DNA of 64,000 bases from Microbulbifer okhotskensis (GTDB taxonomy: Bacteria > Pseudomonadota > Gammaproteobacteria > Pseudomonadales > Cellvibrionaceae). Of this stretch, positions 1 through 9,737 are shown one piece after another. Location: positions 1-64,000 of the forward strand of contig NZ_JALBWM010000009.1 in assembly GCF_023895975.1 (NCBI RefSeq), written 5' to 3'. The notes under the pieces were generated by a model, which was given only the letters and a program-made list of their open reading frames with translations, ran no database searches and was not told the DNA's origin. Numbering within the stretch: the stretch's first letter is position 1; each line of letters starts with the position of its first letter. The position numbers and the translations under genes were made by a program.

Positions 1-35
1 GATGCGTATTCTACACATCCTAGCTACTTAATCAA
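1..35 (-). promoter_or_regulatory. Probable rRNA operon promoter P2 (leftward)
   Basis: A second leftward promoter follows the first: -35 TTGATT (35-30), 16-base spacer, -10 TAGAAT (13-8), then ACGCATC. Tandem P1/P2 promoters about 120 bases apart are the usual arrangement in front of gammaproteobacterial rRNA operons. The -35 is weak, so confidence is lower than for P1. Confidence 0.55.
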
Positions 36-123
36 GTGATTTTTTGCAGCTTTTTCCGGCGACCCGTGAGGCTCAAGGCCTGCTCCGAATCCCTGCAAGG
101 TCGTTTCCTTCCTTGCTTTGAGT

Positions 124-158
124 GGCGTGCATTATAGCCGCCTCTCAGTGCTTGGCAA
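124..158 (-). promoter_or_regulatory. Probable rRNA operon promoter P1 (leftward)
   Basis: On the minus strand a -35 hexamer TTGCCA (158-153) and a perfect -10 TATAAT (136-131) are separated by 16 bases and followed by a GC-rich discriminator, GCACGCC. Transcription would start near 124 and run off the left edge. tyrS next to a ribosomal RNA operon is a gene order I know from Pseudomonas, and a strong promoter with a GC-rich start region is typical of stable RNA. The rRNA itself is outside the window, so the target is inferred. Confidence 0.7.
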
Positions 159-328
159 GCTCTTTTTTGAAGTAATTTTCTTAGGAAAATCAATCACTTG
201 GAGCTGCCTTCCCGCTACTGCCTGAGCAGCGAGGAGGCGAACTATACGGACTTCAGGGGGGGGCGGCAAGCACTTTTATGACAAAAGCGTGAAAAAGATT
301 TACCGCTGCAAAGCCGCCTAAAAAACCA

Positions 329-1633
329 TCAACCGGGAAGGGTAAATAGGTGGTACTTTTTCTTGCCCAAGCGCACGATAAAGTAGCTGTTACTCATGGC
401 TTTATCACCACTAAACACTGACGCCGGGGCTGCGTTAGCCGCCATGCCAACAGCCTCCCCATTCACCAGTACCGCATTGCGGCCCAGAGCGTCCTTTATT
501 GGCTTACCCGAAGCAGCCATGCCCGCATCCACGAGTAAATTAATCAAACTTTGCCCACCAAAGTCATTCGGGAGAGAAGAAGAGGGCAGCCCATCGAGAC
601 GTAACTGCTCAAGATCACCGGCAGACAGGTCGGCAATATCACCCGAAAAAAGCGCACGAGAAATACGCTCTGCCGCTACCAAGCCATCTTCACCGTGAAC
701 CAAACGGGTCACCTCACGGGCAAGAATCCCTTGAGCTTCCGGTTTGCCGGCACGCTCGCTGTCCGCAATCTCGATTGCTTCTATCTCAGCAACACTGAGG
801 AAAGTAAAGTAACGCAGGAAGCTATAGACATCAGCATCGGCGGTATTCAACCAAAACTGATAAAAAGCATAGGGGCTGGTGCGCTTGGGATCGAGCCAGA
901 TAGTGCCGCTTTCGGTCTTGCCAAACTTGGTGCCATCCGCTTTAGTCACCAGAGGCAGAGTCAAGCCGAATACCTTGCCACGGTGCTGGCGGCGGGTCAG
1001 GTCGACGCCACCGGTGATATTGCCCCACTGATCAGAGCCACCGATTTGCAAGGTGCAACTGTGGAGTTTATACAGCTCGGAAAAGTCCATGGACTGCAGC
1101 AACATATAGGAGAACTCGGTAAAGGAAATACCCTCGCCTTCACGCTGGATACGCTGTTTTACTGATTCCTTGTTAACCATATTGTTGATTGAAAAATGTT
1201 TTCCCACGTCACGCAGGAAGTCGAGCACATTTAAATCGCGTGTCCAGTCTAGGTTGTTAGCAACGACAGCGCTATTTTCGCCGCAATCGAAGCTGATGAA
1301 TTGGGAAACTTGCCTCTTTAGCTTATCTACCCAACCGGCAACCACATCGGGCGTGTTAAGACTACGCTCCTGAGCCTTGAAAGATGGATCGCCAATCAAC
1401 CCGGTAGCACCACCGACCAGGGCAATTGGTTTATGTCCTGCCGCTTGAAACCTCTTCAAGGTCAGCAGCGGTACTAAACTGCCAATATGAAGGGAGTCTG
1501 CGGTGGGATCAAAGCCACAATAGAGGGTTCGACTCTCCGACAAATGCTGCGTCAGTTCGCCATCACCAGTCGCTTGATTGATTAATCCGCGACGGTCCAA
1601 GTCTTCAAGCAGTGTCATGTCGACCCCAGCCAT
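329..1633 (-). CDS. tyrS: Tyrosyl-tRNA synthetase
   Basis: Class I aminoacyl-tRNA synthetase that charges tRNA-Tyr in the cytoplasm. The 434-residue length fits the bacterial TyrS family. The HIGH-type signature appears as HIGS at residues 49-52, right after CGFDPTADSL. The KMSKS-type loop is KFGKT near residue 238. The last 70 residues form an S4-like RNA-binding domain. The ATG at 1633 is preceded by GAGGGG at a good distance, which favours it over the Met five codons later. The gene points leftward to the presumed rRNA operon. The M23 peptidase gene diverges from it. Identification is secure. Confidence 0.97.
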   Translation of the reverse strand: MAGVDMTLLEDLDRRGLINQATGDGELTQHLSESRTLYCGFDPTADSLHIGSLVPLLTLKRFQAAGHKPIALVGGATGLIGDPSFKAQERSLNTPDVVAGWVDKLKRQVSQFISFDCGENSAVVANNLDWTRDLNVLDFLRDVGKHFSINNMVNKESVKQRIQREGEGISFTEFSYMLLQSMDFSELYKLHSCTLQIGGSDQWGNITGGVDLTRRQHRGKVFGLTLPLVTKADGTKFGKTESGTIWLDPKRTSPYAFYQFWLNTADADVYSFLRYFTFLSVAEIEAIEIADSERAGKPEAQGILAREVTRLVHGEDGLVAAERISRALFSGDIADLSAGDLEQLRLDGLPSSSLPNDFGGQSLINLLVDAGMAASGKPIKDALGRNAVLVNGEAVGMAANAAPASVFSGDKAMSNSYFIVRLGKKKYHLFTLPG

Positions 1634-1909
1634 GCTTTCCCCTCATATTCAGGCTTGAAATTAGCGCCGCCGGTCGGCGGCAAAATGCGCTGCAACATTA
1701 CCGAAGTTTGCGGCAAATACAAGCATACAGCGGCCTTGTATCTGCTCTAAAAAGAATCCACATGAGGAACCAAATGATGCCGGCACTTGTCAATTATCTC
1801 GTGAACCAAGGCGGCTTTTTTGCTATAAAGTCTCCTCAATGCCTGTTTTTTAAACACTCATATCCTCACGTGCAAATAACAACGACCGCCGGTACCGTCC
1901 GTTAACGTC

Positions 1910-3289
1910 ATGCAAAACCATCGTAAATCGAATTCAAGCCTACGTATTGGTGGCTTACCCAAGCATTTCCCCCGCGTTCATGCCCTGATTGCCGGCACTG
2001 CGGCTTTTATGCTCTCACTCGCCATCATTATCCCTACGCCAGAGGTGGCAGCGAAACGAACCCCGCTGCCAGTTAATCTCTCGGCAGTGACAAGCACCGA
2101 TGAGCCATTACCCACTCCCGCACCAACGTTCACACCAGCAGAGACCCCGCTACTGAATGTCAGCGTTGAGGCGGTGAAATCATTGAGCTTGCAAGTGCGT
2201 AATGGCGATACGCTTTCAGATTTATTTCAACGCGCAAAAATTAGCGCCAAAGAAATGTATCAATTACTCGGTAGTGGTAGCGAGGCAAAACAATTAGCAC
2301 GCCTAGCTCCAGGTGAAGAACTCACCTTCCAGATGAATAACGATGGTCAGCTACAGTCGCTGAAACTGCAGCGCGATCGCCTTAGTCATATCGAGTTTAC
2401 CCGGACAACTTCAGATCAGTTTGAGCACGCCCTGATACAGCGCGAACCGGACAGCCACCCCGCCTATCGCCAGGCGCAAATCGACAGTTCACTTTTCCTG
2501 GCCGGTAGTGACGCCGGTTTAAGTGACAGCCTAATTATGGAGATGGCCGATGTATTCAGCTCCGATATCGATTTTGCCCTGGACATTCGCAAAGATGACC
2601 ACTTCAGCGTGATGTTCGAAGAACAGTTCCTCGATGGGGAGAAAATTGGTAATGGCCCAATTTTAGCGGTGAGCTTTACCAATCAGGGGAAGACCTTTAG
2701 TGCCGTACGCTATGTGGATAACAGTGGAGATGCCAATTACTACACCCCAGAAGGCAAGAGTATGCGCAAGGCGTTTATTCGCACACCTCTGGATATAGTA
2801 CGTATCAGCTCCCATTTTAACCCGCGACGACTGCACCCCGTTTTCAAATCCCGCCGCCCTCACAACGGAACTGATTATGCGGCGCCACGAGGGACTCCAG
2901 TCTATACCACCGGCGACGGCCGGGTGATCGCAGCCGGCTACAGCAAGCCCAACGGAAACTATGTGTTTATCCAGCACGGTGAGCGCTACGTTACCCGCTA
3001 CCTTCACCTAACTAAGCGCAAGGTTAAGCGGGGGCAGCGAGTCAAGCAGCATCAGGTGATTGGCACCGTTGGCTCAACCGGATACGCTACAGGTCCTCAT
3101 TTGCACTATGAGTTTCTGGTGGATGGAAGACATCGCAATCCTGCCACTATTGTGCGCAAGCTGCCCAAAGCCAAATCTGTGCCAGCTTCAGAAATGATCC
3201 GCTTTAAAAATCAGACACAGCCATTGCTGGCAAAGCTGGAAAACTTCCAGGGTCCGGCACTGGCTCAACTGGACGAAGATAACCCTTAA
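1910..3289 (+). CDS. Peptidoglycan endopeptidase, M23/LytM family (MepM-like)
   Basis: Predicted envelope-anchored murein hydrolase of 459 residues. A hydrophobic segment at about residues 24-47 should act as a membrane anchor or uncleaved signal. A Pro/Thr-rich linker and an OapA/LysM-like region follow (about 90-150), then the M23 domain (about 300-420). The zinc site looks complete: HNGTDYAAP supplies His and Asp, and GPHLHYEF supplies the HxH pair, so it should be catalytic, probably cutting peptide cross-links as E. coli MepM does. It lies 15 bases before anmK, suggesting co-transcription of wall cleavage and wall recycling. No clear ribosome site precedes the chosen ATG. Confidence 0.9.
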   Translation: MQNHRKSNSSLRIGGLPKHFPRVHALIAGTAAFMLSLAIIIPTPEVAAKRTPLPVNLSAVTSTDEPLPTPAPTFTPAETPLLNVSVEAVKSLSLQVRNGDTLSDLFQRAKISAKEMYQLLGSGSEAKQLARLAPGEELTFQMNNDGQLQSLKLQRDRLSHIEFTRTTSDQFEHALIQREPDSHPAYRQAQIDSSLFLAGSDAGLSDSLIMEMADVFSSDIDFALDIRKDDHFSVMFEEQFLDGEKIGNGPILAVSFTNQGKTFSAVRYVDNSGDANYYTPEGKSMRKAFIRTPLDIVRISSHFNPRRLHPVFKSRRPHNGTDYAAPRGTPVYTTGDGRVIAAGYSKPNGNYVFIQHGERYVTRYLHLTKRKVKRGQRVKQHQVIGTVGSTGYATGPHLHYEFLVDGRHRNPATIVRKLPKAKSVPASEMIRFKNQTQPLLAKLENFQGPALAQLDEDNP

Positions 3290-3304
3290 AAAGCGCCAAC
3301 GAAT

Positions 3305-4414
3305 ATGCCCGATCTGTTTATCGGCCTGATGTCCGGCACCAGCGTTGACTCCATCGACGCAGTGCTGGTTGATTTTGGTGATGAAGAAAAAATAACGCCC
3401 CACATCCTGGCCGCACTTGCCCATCCCATTCACGCTCGTCTGCGCGAGTCCATTCTGGGGCTGTGTGCCCCCGGCCCCTCAGAGTTGGACCGCGCCGGCC
3501 AGCTCGATCGGCAACTCGGACAGATTTTTGCTGAAGCCACCAATACGCTCTTGGCACGAGCTGGCGTTAAGGGCGACTCGATCACGGCTATCGGCAGCCA
3601 CGGCCAGACCGTACGCCACCGCCCGCCTGGCACTGTAACTTCACCCTTTACTCTTCAGCTCGGCGACCCAAATACTATCTCGGCACTCACCGGGATCTGC
3701 ACTGTCGCGGACTTCCGCCGACGCGATATCGCTCTCGGAGGCCAAGGTGCACCTTTAATGCCGGCATTCCACCAAGCCGCCTTTAGAACTGATAGAAGTC
3801 GTGCCGTTGTGAATATTGGCGGAATGGCCAACATCACGGAGCTGACGGCAAGTGGGCAGGTTTATGGCTATGACACAGGGCCTGGTAATGCACTGCTGGA
3901 TTACTGGGTAGACCTACATAGAAACCAACCCTATGACCGGGACGGCGCTTGGGGCGCAAGTGGCCGCGCCATCCCAGAATTGCTCAATCGCTTGCTGTCA
4001 GCCCCCTACTTCGCCGCCGAACCTCCCAAAAGCACCGGACGCGAGACTTTCAATCCTAGCTGGCTGGAACAGGCTTGTATCGGCCTGGAACTGGCCCCAG
4101 CCGATGTCCAGGCCACTCTGGCAGAGGTAACTGCTGCCAGCATCGCTGAGGCAGTGCGTGCATTTGCCGATGGTGGAGAATTGTTGACCTGTGGCGGAGG
4201 GGCAAAGAATAAGGATTTGATCGCGCGTCTACAGCGCCGCTTACCCACCTGGTCAATTACTGACACTGGCACCTATGGTATTGATGCAGACTGGCTTGAA
4301 GCGGTTGGGTTTGCGTGGCTGGCCCGCCAGACATTGCGGGGGCTGCCAGGGAACTGTCCAGGAGTTACCGGTGCGCAGAAGGAGGCCGTTTTAGGCGCTA
4401 TTTACCCGCCCTGA
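3305..4414 (+). CDS. anmK: Anhydro-N-acetylmuramic acid kinase
   Basis: Cytoplasmic kinase that opens 1,6-anhydro-MurNAc and phosphorylates it, a step of peptidoglycan recycling. The N-terminal signature GLMSGTSVDSIDAVLVDF, the AnmK form of the ATP-binding P-loop, is present, as are GSHGQTVRH and DTGPGNALLD further in. The 369-residue length is normal. It follows the M23 endopeptidase by 15 bases and converges on erpA. Further along the window are amgK and murU, whose products handle MurNAc by a different route. Confidence 0.96.
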   Translation: MPDLFIGLMSGTSVDSIDAVLVDFGDEEKITPHILAALAHPIHARLRESILGLCAPGPSELDRAGQLDRQLGQIFAEATNTLLARAGVKGDSITAIGSHGQTVRHRPPGTVTSPFTLQLGDPNTISALTGICTVADFRRRDIALGGQGAPLMPAFHQAAFRTDRSRAVVNIGGMANITELTASGQVYGYDTGPGNALLDYWVDLHRNQPYDRDGAWGASGRAIPELLNRLLSAPYFAAEPPKSTGRETFNPSWLEQACIGLELAPADVQATLAEVTAASIAEAVRAFADGGELLTCGGGAKNKDLIARLQRRLPTWSITDTGTYGIDADWLEAVGFAWLARQTLRGLPGNCPGVTGAQKEAVLGAIYPP

Positions 4415-4439
4415 CAAAGTCGAGCGGGTCGTGAACTAT

Positions 4440-4793
4440 TCAGATAGAAAATGAGGATCCGCAGCCACAGGTAGCAGAAGCATTGGGATTCTGTACGACA
4501 AAGCGCGAACCGGAAAGCCCCTCTTCATAGTCCACATTGGCGCCGGCCAGATAAGGGTAACTCATGGCGTCTACCAGAACCTGAATGCCGTCTTTTTCTA
4601 TCACGGCATCGTCCTCAGCGACCAACTCGTCAAAGGTAAAACCGTATTGGAAGCCAGAGCAGCCACCCCCGGTAACAAATACTCTGAGCTTCAACTCCGA
4701 GTTTCCCTCCTCTTCCAACAGGCTTTTTACCTTGGCCACAGCCTTGTCAGTTACCACCAGGGGCGCGGGAGAAAAGGATACAGCTTCTGACAT
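4440..4793 (-). CDS. erpA: Iron-sulfur cluster insertion protein ErpA
   Basis: A-type iron-sulfur carrier of 117 residues that delivers clusters to apo-enzymes in the cytosol. The three cluster-binding cysteines are visible: one in [11 protein letters not shown] and two in the C-terminal [20 protein letters not shown] precedes the ATG. The extended N-terminus and the neighbourhood (bactofilin, anmK) favour ErpA over IscA or SufA. It is the last gene of the leftward series argC, DUF6776, bactofilin, erpA. Confidence 0.93.
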   Translation of the reverse strand: MSEAVSFSPAPLVVTDKAVAKVKSLLEEEGNSELKLRVFVTGGGCSGFQYGFTFDELVAEDDAVIEKDGIQVLVDAMSYPYLAGANVDYEEGLSGSRFVVQNPNASATCGCGSSFSI

Positions 4794-4956
4794 AAGTTTC
4801 TCTCAACTCATCGGGACGTTCACAACTCGGATAAAAGTTATACAAAGCGCAGCCCCTGGGGGCATCATCTTGCTTAAACCCAGCAAATCAGTCAAGTATT
4901 AACCAGCAGATCAACGGCCGAGCAAAGTGTCGATAGGCCGCTGCAGCACCTCTCGG

Positions 4957-5400
4957 CTAAGAAGCCTCGATCACGGTTTCATCTTCGGAATAACCAATCA
5001 TATGGGGCTCACCGGTACTGCTCAAATCAACACTAGAAACAAGTGCCCCATTCACCTGCGCACCTTTAAGCATCTCGATCAGTTTATAGTGTACATTGCC
5101 TTCGACCATTGCCTTGGCGGCAAGCTCCAAATGGCGTGCTGAGTAGACATCTCCTTTCACGTGGCCATTGATCACTACCTGGGGCACGCGAATCTCGCCT
5201 TCGATAATACCGCCATCGACAATTTGCAAGCGCGCATCGCTATCGCTATGAGCGGAAACATTACCGCGCACTTTACCCTCAACCACTAAATTGCCGCGAA
5301 AGTGGATATCTCCGGTAATTTCTGTTTGCCGAGCGATCAGTGTCGTGTGGTTACTACCGGTATTGGCCATAGTTATCTGTTTCTCTTTTTTTCTTAACAT
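4957..5400 (-). CDS. Bactofilin (polymer-forming cytoskeletal protein)
   Basis: Small beta-helical cytoskeletal protein, about 147 residues. The core has the repeated short strands with Gly at turns seen in bactofilins (for example ITGDIHFRGNLVVEGKVRGNV). A basic N-terminus (LRKKEK) could touch the membrane. I chose the ATG at 5400, 33 bases after the upstream stop; GAGG lies 11 bases before it. A start at the later MANTGS is possible. Bactofilins often scaffold M23 endopeptidases, and one lies 1.7 kb away in this conserved cluster. Confidence 0.9.
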   Translation of the reverse strand: MLRKKEKQITMANTGSNHTTLIARQTEITGDIHFRGNLVVEGKVRGNVSAHSDSDARLQIVDGGIIEGEIRVPQVVINGHVKGDVYSARHLELAAKAMVEGNVHYKLIEMLKGAQVNGALVSSVDLSSTGEPHMIGYSEDETVIEAS

Positions 5401-5433
5401 AATCCCCAAAACCTCGTGCCTTTGGCACCTATG

Positions 5434-6177
5434 TTAGCTTTCCTGTACCAACCAACCGTAACGCTGCTCAATATTGAAGCCTTTGCGCTCAGAAGATTTA
5501 AGAGACAGCTCCACACCTTCAGGCACAAAGCCCTCCGGTAAGCGCAGCTCGCCTTCGATATTCTGAAAATATTTGAAACGCAGTAGTATCGATTCACTAT
5601 CCACCTGCTCTGAAAGGTCCCTCAATGGGTAGCTTTTCGGCTCTCCTCCCTCGCGGCCGACTACCGTAAATGTGGCCGAACCCTTTACAACATTGCGACG
5701 TGCAGCCGACTGCTGTACCTGCAATTTGTATTGATAATTCCGTGGATCTGCAGTCTGCGAAAGAATAAAACGCCCGATTGATACGCCTTCGCCATCATCG
5801 GCCGGAGCCATAACACCGCGGTAAAAAGAGATTTCTTGTTTTAACTCTGCAATTTGGCTTTCTTTTTGTACCAGCTCAGCACGTACCGACTCGCTCGCTT
5901 GCTCGCCGATCGTCAGTGATTGCTCCGCAGTGGCCACACGCACGCGCAGAGATTCATTTTCGCTCTCCAGCCCCGTGAGACGATCAAGCACTCGGGTGTA
6001 CTCTAGCGTTTTTTTATCGAGATTTTGGCGCAACTGATACTGCCCGGCAAAATAAGAACCTGCTGAAGCGGCCAATACCAAAAAAGCGACCCCCACTACG
6101 GCAATAACGCCAGAGAAGGGTCGGTGGGGCACCACTTTCATGCGGTACTGCTTGCTGTTTTTAACTTTGAGCACCAT
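5434..6177 (-). CDS. DUF6776 family membrane protein with coiled coil
   Basis: A 247-residue protein of unknown function. One transmembrane helix lies at residues 22-46. A long heptad-rich coiled coil follows (about 50-120), then a probably beta-rich periplasmic domain (about 130-247). The topology suggests an inner-membrane protein projecting into the periplasm. It sits between argC and the bactofilin gene with gaps of about 50 and 33 bases, an order I recall from Pseudomonas. I infer a structural or scaffolding link with the bactofilin; nothing in the sequence shows an active site. Confidence 0.8.
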   Translation of the reverse strand: MVLKVKNSKQYRMKVVPHRPFSGVIAVVGVAFLVLAASAGSYFAGQYQLRQNLDKKTLEYTRVLDRLTGLESENESLRVRVATAEQSLTIGEQASESVRAELVQKESQIAELKQEISFYRGVMAPADDGEGVSIGRFILSQTADPRNYQYKLQVQQSAARRNVVKGSATFTVVGREGGEPKSYPLRDLSEQVDSESILLRFKYFQNIEGELRLPEGFVPEGVELSLKSSERKGFNIEQRYGWLVQES

Positions 6178-6230
6178 GAAATCTGCTAAGTATTATCCGG
6201 GATTTATCGATTGTCGGGAATATCCCGATT

Positions 6231-7277
6231 CTAAGGCAGCAATGCCAGGCTATCCAGGCCCAACGTCTCAGTTAAGCCAAACATAATATTCATATTCTGG
6301 ATTGCCTGAGCCGAGGCACCTTTGGCAAGATTATCAATAGCCGACAAAACCAGCACCGTATCCCGCTCTTGAGGTTGCATTACCGAAATGCGACACATGT
6401 TGGTGCCTCTCACCGTGCGGGTCTGTGGATGGCAGCCCGCCGGCATAACGTCTACGAACGGTTCATTTTTATAGCGCTCTTCAAAGACCTGCTGCAGCTC
6501 TCTAGCATCTAACTGTCCAACTGCGCGGGCAAACAAAGTGGCGTGAATACCACGAATCATAGGCAGTAAGTGAGGTACAAAAGTAACTTGCGCCGGGCTG
6601 GAAGCCCGTGGCTGTACTTGGCGCAGCCCCTGCTCAATCTCCGGCAAGTGACGGTGGCCTGCGGCAGAATAGGCACGGAAGTTGTCACTATTTTCAGCCA
6701 TAATCAAATCGGTCTTACCCTGTCGCCCGGCACCGCTAATACCGCTCGCGGCACTGGCAATCAGCTCAGCAGGCTGCACGATTCCTTTTTCCAGCAAGGG
6801 TACCCAGCCAAGCTGGATCGCTGTAGGGTAACAACCGGGACAAGCGATCAACTGCGCCGTTACAATTTGCTCTCGGTTAACTTCGGGCAAGCCATAGACG
6901 GCTAGCTCTGCCAACTCGGGCGCCGTATGGGCTTGACCGTACCACTGCTCCCAGGAGGAGATATCCTTAAGACGAAAATCGGCGGACAAATCGATAACCC
7001 GTACACCGCGCTTGATCAGCTCCGGTACTTGAGCCTGGGCAACCCCGTGAGGTGTGGCAAAAAATACAACGTCACAGGCTGCCAATTGGTCAATCTCAGG
7101 AGTACAGAAAGACAGTTGCGAATGACCACGCAGACTGGGGAAAAGCTCGGCAACAGGAGTGCCATTCAATGATCGAGAAGTGATAGCGGTTAATTCCGCC
7201 TGCGGGTGTGTCGATAGGAGTCGAAGTAACTCCACTCCTGTATAACCGGTACCTCCAACAATCGCTACTTTTATCAT
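6231..7277 (-). CDS. argC: N-acetyl-gamma-glutamyl-phosphate reductase
   Basis: NADPH-dependent third step of arginine synthesis from glutamate. [19 protein letters not shown] is the Rossmann dinucleotide site at the N-terminus, and [14 protein letters not shown] holds the catalytic cysteine. I place the start at 7277, giving 348 residues, the family norm. An open frame extends 40 codons further upstream but has no family counterpart and runs into the divergent clc gene. CGGAG lies 11 bases before the chosen ATG. Confidence 0.96.
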   Translation of the reverse strand: MIKVAIVGGTGYTGVELLRLLSTHPQAELTAITSRSLNGTPVAELFPSLRGHSQLSFCTPEIDQLAACDVVFFATPHGVAQAQVPELIKRGVRVIDLSADFRLKDISSWEQWYGQAHTAPELAELAVYGLPEVNREQIVTAQLIACPGCYPTAIQLGWVPLLEKGIVQPAELIASAASGISGAGRQGKTDLIMAENSDNFRAYSAAGHRHLPEIEQGLRQVQPRASSPAQVTFVPHLLPMIRGIHATLFARAVGQLDARELQQVFEERYKNEPFVDVMPAGCHPQTRTVRGTNMCRISVMQPQERDTVLVLSAIDNLAKGASAQAIQNMNIMFGLTETLGLDSLALLP

Positions 7278-7372
7278 CTTACTAAAATCTCCGCTAAATC
7301 CGCCAACTGAGACGATAATCGTAAAGCCAAACAGGCACTCTACCACAAGCCCCAGTATTTTAAGGATGTGCG

Positions 7373-9199
7373 GTGTCACAGCGCCCCGGTAAATCACTAA
7401 AAAGGCCTCTTGCGCGATGTTTACCCAGGTCAGGTAGCCTGGAGCATATACGCTTGCAACTATCCTCCAAGGACGCTCTGGCGCCGTTGGTAGGAATGGC
7501 CCTGCTCACCGGAGCTCTCGCCGGAGGCGTCACCGTGCTTTTTCGCCTGGTGATGGAATGGCCCACAAACCTGTTTTTATCGATCCCGCAAAATTATGAG
7601 TCGCTTCCTCCCCACTGGCGCTTTGCACTGCCGGTCATCGGTTCTTTAATTGTTGGCAGTATTTATCTATTAATCAGTCCAAACCGCTACAACGTCGGAG
7701 TAGTTCACGTTCTCGATCGGCTTTACAACCACCAGGGACAGATGCCGATGCAAAATGCCTTGTTACAATTTTTCGCCGGCGCCGTGGTATTAATCAGTGG
7801 CCACTCGATGGGAAGGGAAGGTCCCGCAGTACATCTCGGCGCTGCCAGTGGCAGCTGGCTAGCGAAAGCCTTGCGGTTGCCCAATAATTCTGCCCGCAGC
7901 TTGCTAGGCTGCGGCGTTGCTGCGGCGATCGCCGCCTCTTTTAATACTCCTTTAGCTGGCGTTGTGTTTGCCATGGAAGTCGTTATGTTGGAGTATTCAG
8001 TCGCGGGCTTTTTGCCAGTGATACTCGCCGCAGTTACCGGCAGCACCATCACTCAGCTGACGTTCGGCAGCCAGCCAGATTTTAATGTCCCCGCCATCCA
8101 GCTCAACTCTCTCGCTGAACTACCCCTACTTCTCGTTTGCGCATTGATAATCGGGGCGCTCGCAGGGTTATTTATTCGATCCCAGCGCATTTTAATACCG
8201 CAACAACGCCGATCGCCGTTACTTCGCTTTCTGCTCGTGGGTCTTGTAACGGGTACCCTCGGTATCTGGGTGCCGGAAATTCTGGGCGCCGGTTATGACA
8301 CCTTGCAGATCGCTATGCTGGGTGAGCTGGGGGTAGCTGCCCTCATTGTTATTGTCGCAGCAAAATTGGTGGCAACCGCCCTGGGGGCCGGTCTCGGCAT
8401 TCCCGGTGGCGTTATCGGCCCCAGTTTGATTATTGGCGCCTGTATCGGGGGTATCGCTGGCGGGTTGGCAAACGCATGGTTAGGTGCACACACCGCCAGT
8501 CCGGGTTTTTACGCAATGGTTGGGATGGCGGCAATGATGGCCGCCATGCTCAACGCGCCGCTCGCAGCGCTACTCGCCATACTGGAACTCACTTATAACC
8601 CGCATATTCTATTTCCAGGAATGATGATGATAGTGGTCGCTACATTGGTGAGCCGACAACTGTTTTCCACCATTGGCCTCTACCAAGAAACTCTGCGAGC
8701 GCTAAATAAAGCCGGTATGCCAAGCTGGCGACAACAAGTGTTAAGCAGCGTCGGGGTTGCCAGTGAGATGGACCAGCGCTTTGTCATCTCCCCGCGTGAA
8801 ATTACCCGAACTGCGGCAACAGAACTCATTAGCCATCACCCCCAGTGGGTGCTGATTGACCTGCCGGAAGACCCCGCCCCTCAACTACTGCGCGCTGCAG
8901 ATCTGGCAACCTTTCTTCAAGGCGGGGCCAAAGAGGTCATCGACAGCGAGAGCCAGGTTTCACCCACAGGAGAAAAAATTGAGGACCCGGGAACAACTAT
9001 TGATCTGCTGAGAATACCGGGGGAACGCAAACAGCTGGCGTCTTTAAGTTGGCGCGCCACAATGTTGGAGGCTTCACAAAAACTGGAAAAAAGCGGAGCC
9101 GACGGCCTGTACATCTGCCGCCATCAGAGTGGTTCTCTGGACAATCGCACGGCGGGTATTATTCTGCCGCTACAAATTAACAATTTTTATCGGAAGTAG
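7373..9199 (+). CDS. CLC family chloride channel/transporter
   Basis: Integral membrane protein, 608 residues, with ten or more hydrophobic segments over residues 35-450 and a soluble C-terminal region of about 150 residues that may be a degenerate CBS-type domain. The anion-pathway motifs are clear: [11 protein letters not shown] with the external gating glutamate, and [10 protein letters not shown]. The position of the internal proton glutamate of E. coli ClcA (FIIEEM) reads FAMEVV here, so the second Glu is Val, as in channel-type CLCs. The GTG start at 7373 has AAGGA six bases upstream. Confidence 0.92.
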   Translation: MSQRPGKSLKRPLARCLPRSGSLEHIRLQLSSKDALAPLVGMALLTGALAGGVTVLFRLVMEWPTNLFLSIPQNYESLPPHWRFALPVIGSLIVGSIYLLISPNRYNVGVVHVLDRLYNHQGQMPMQNALLQFFAGAVVLISGHSMGREGPAVHLGAASGSWLAKALRLPNNSARSLLGCGVAAAIAASFNTPLAGVVFAMEVVMLEYSVAGFLPVILAAVTGSTITQLTFGSQPDFNVPAIQLNSLAELPLLLVCALIIGALAGLFIRSQRILIPQQRRSPLLRFLLVGLVTGTLGIWVPEILGAGYDTLQIAMLGELGVAALIVIVAAKLVATALGAGLGIPGGVIGPSLIIGACIGGIAGGLANAWLGAHTASPGFYAMVGMAAMMAAMLNAPLAALLAILELTYNPHILFPGMMMIVVATLVSRQLFSTIGLYQETLRALNKAGMPSWRQQVLSSVGVASEMDQRFVISPREITRTAATELISHHPQWVLIDLPEDPAPQLLRAADLATFLQGGAKEVIDSESQVSPTGEKIEDPGTTIDLLRIPGERKQLASLSWRATMLEASQKLEKSGADGLYICRHQSGSLDNRTAGIILPLQINNFYRK

Positions 9200-9232
9200 T
9201 TTTCTTCCAATTTCCTTTTAAGGGGGTCTCCG

Positions 9233-9655
9233 ATGCTGTGGGTTAAGGCTTTTCACATTATTGCTATGGTCTGCTGGTTTGCTGCACTGTTTTATCTGCC
9301 GAGATTGTTTGTCTACCATGTCGATGCCACCGATGCCGTCAGCCGCGACCGCTTTTGTATCATGGAGCGGCGCCTCTATCGCGGTATCGCCATTCCTTCA
9401 ATGCTCGCTACCATTGTGCTGGGTATTTGGCTGTACAGTGCGAATCCCAGCTACTACACCTCCGCCGGCTGGATGCACGCTAAGCTTACCTTTGTTGTTC
9501 TGCTTCTCGGTTTTCACCATATCTGTGGTGCCTATGTCCGTAAGTTTGCCCAGGGGGCCGTTACACGAAGCCGCCGCTACTTCCTAATATTTAATGAGTT
9601 TCCTGCGGTTGCACTTGTCGCCATCGTTATTCTGGTCATCGTAAAACCCTTTTAA
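9233..9655 (+). CDS. hemJ: Protoporphyrinogen oxidase HemJ (CopD-like family)
   Basis: Four-helix membrane protein of 140 residues that oxidises protoporphyrinogen IX late in haem synthesis in bacteria lacking HemG or HemY. Hydrophobic helices begin at about residues 3, 55, 82 and 120. An N-terminal helix His (FHIIAM) and a HisHis pair (GFHHICG) are candidate haem ligands. GGGGG precedes the ATG. hemL and hemB lie downstream in the same direction. The superfamily also includes copper-resistance CopD proteins, but this compact single-domain form is HemJ. Confidence 0.88.
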   Translation: MLWVKAFHIIAMVCWFAALFYLPRLFVYHVDATDAVSRDRFCIMERRLYRGIAIPSMLATIVLGIWLYSANPSYYTSAGWMHAKLTFVVLLLGFHHICGAYVRKFAQGAVTRSRRYFLIFNEFPAVALVAIVILVIVKPF

Positions 9656-9737
9656 TTTGGCGCTTATTCATTCCTTGCCCGAGGCGTACAGCAACTAGAA
9701 TTAGGCGCACAGCTATTGGCCGTCATGTAGATCACTT

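Noticed and set aside
1612-1905. Open frame between tyrS and the M23 gene
   Set aside because: It overlaps the tyrS start, has no motif or ribosome site and ends just before the real gene.
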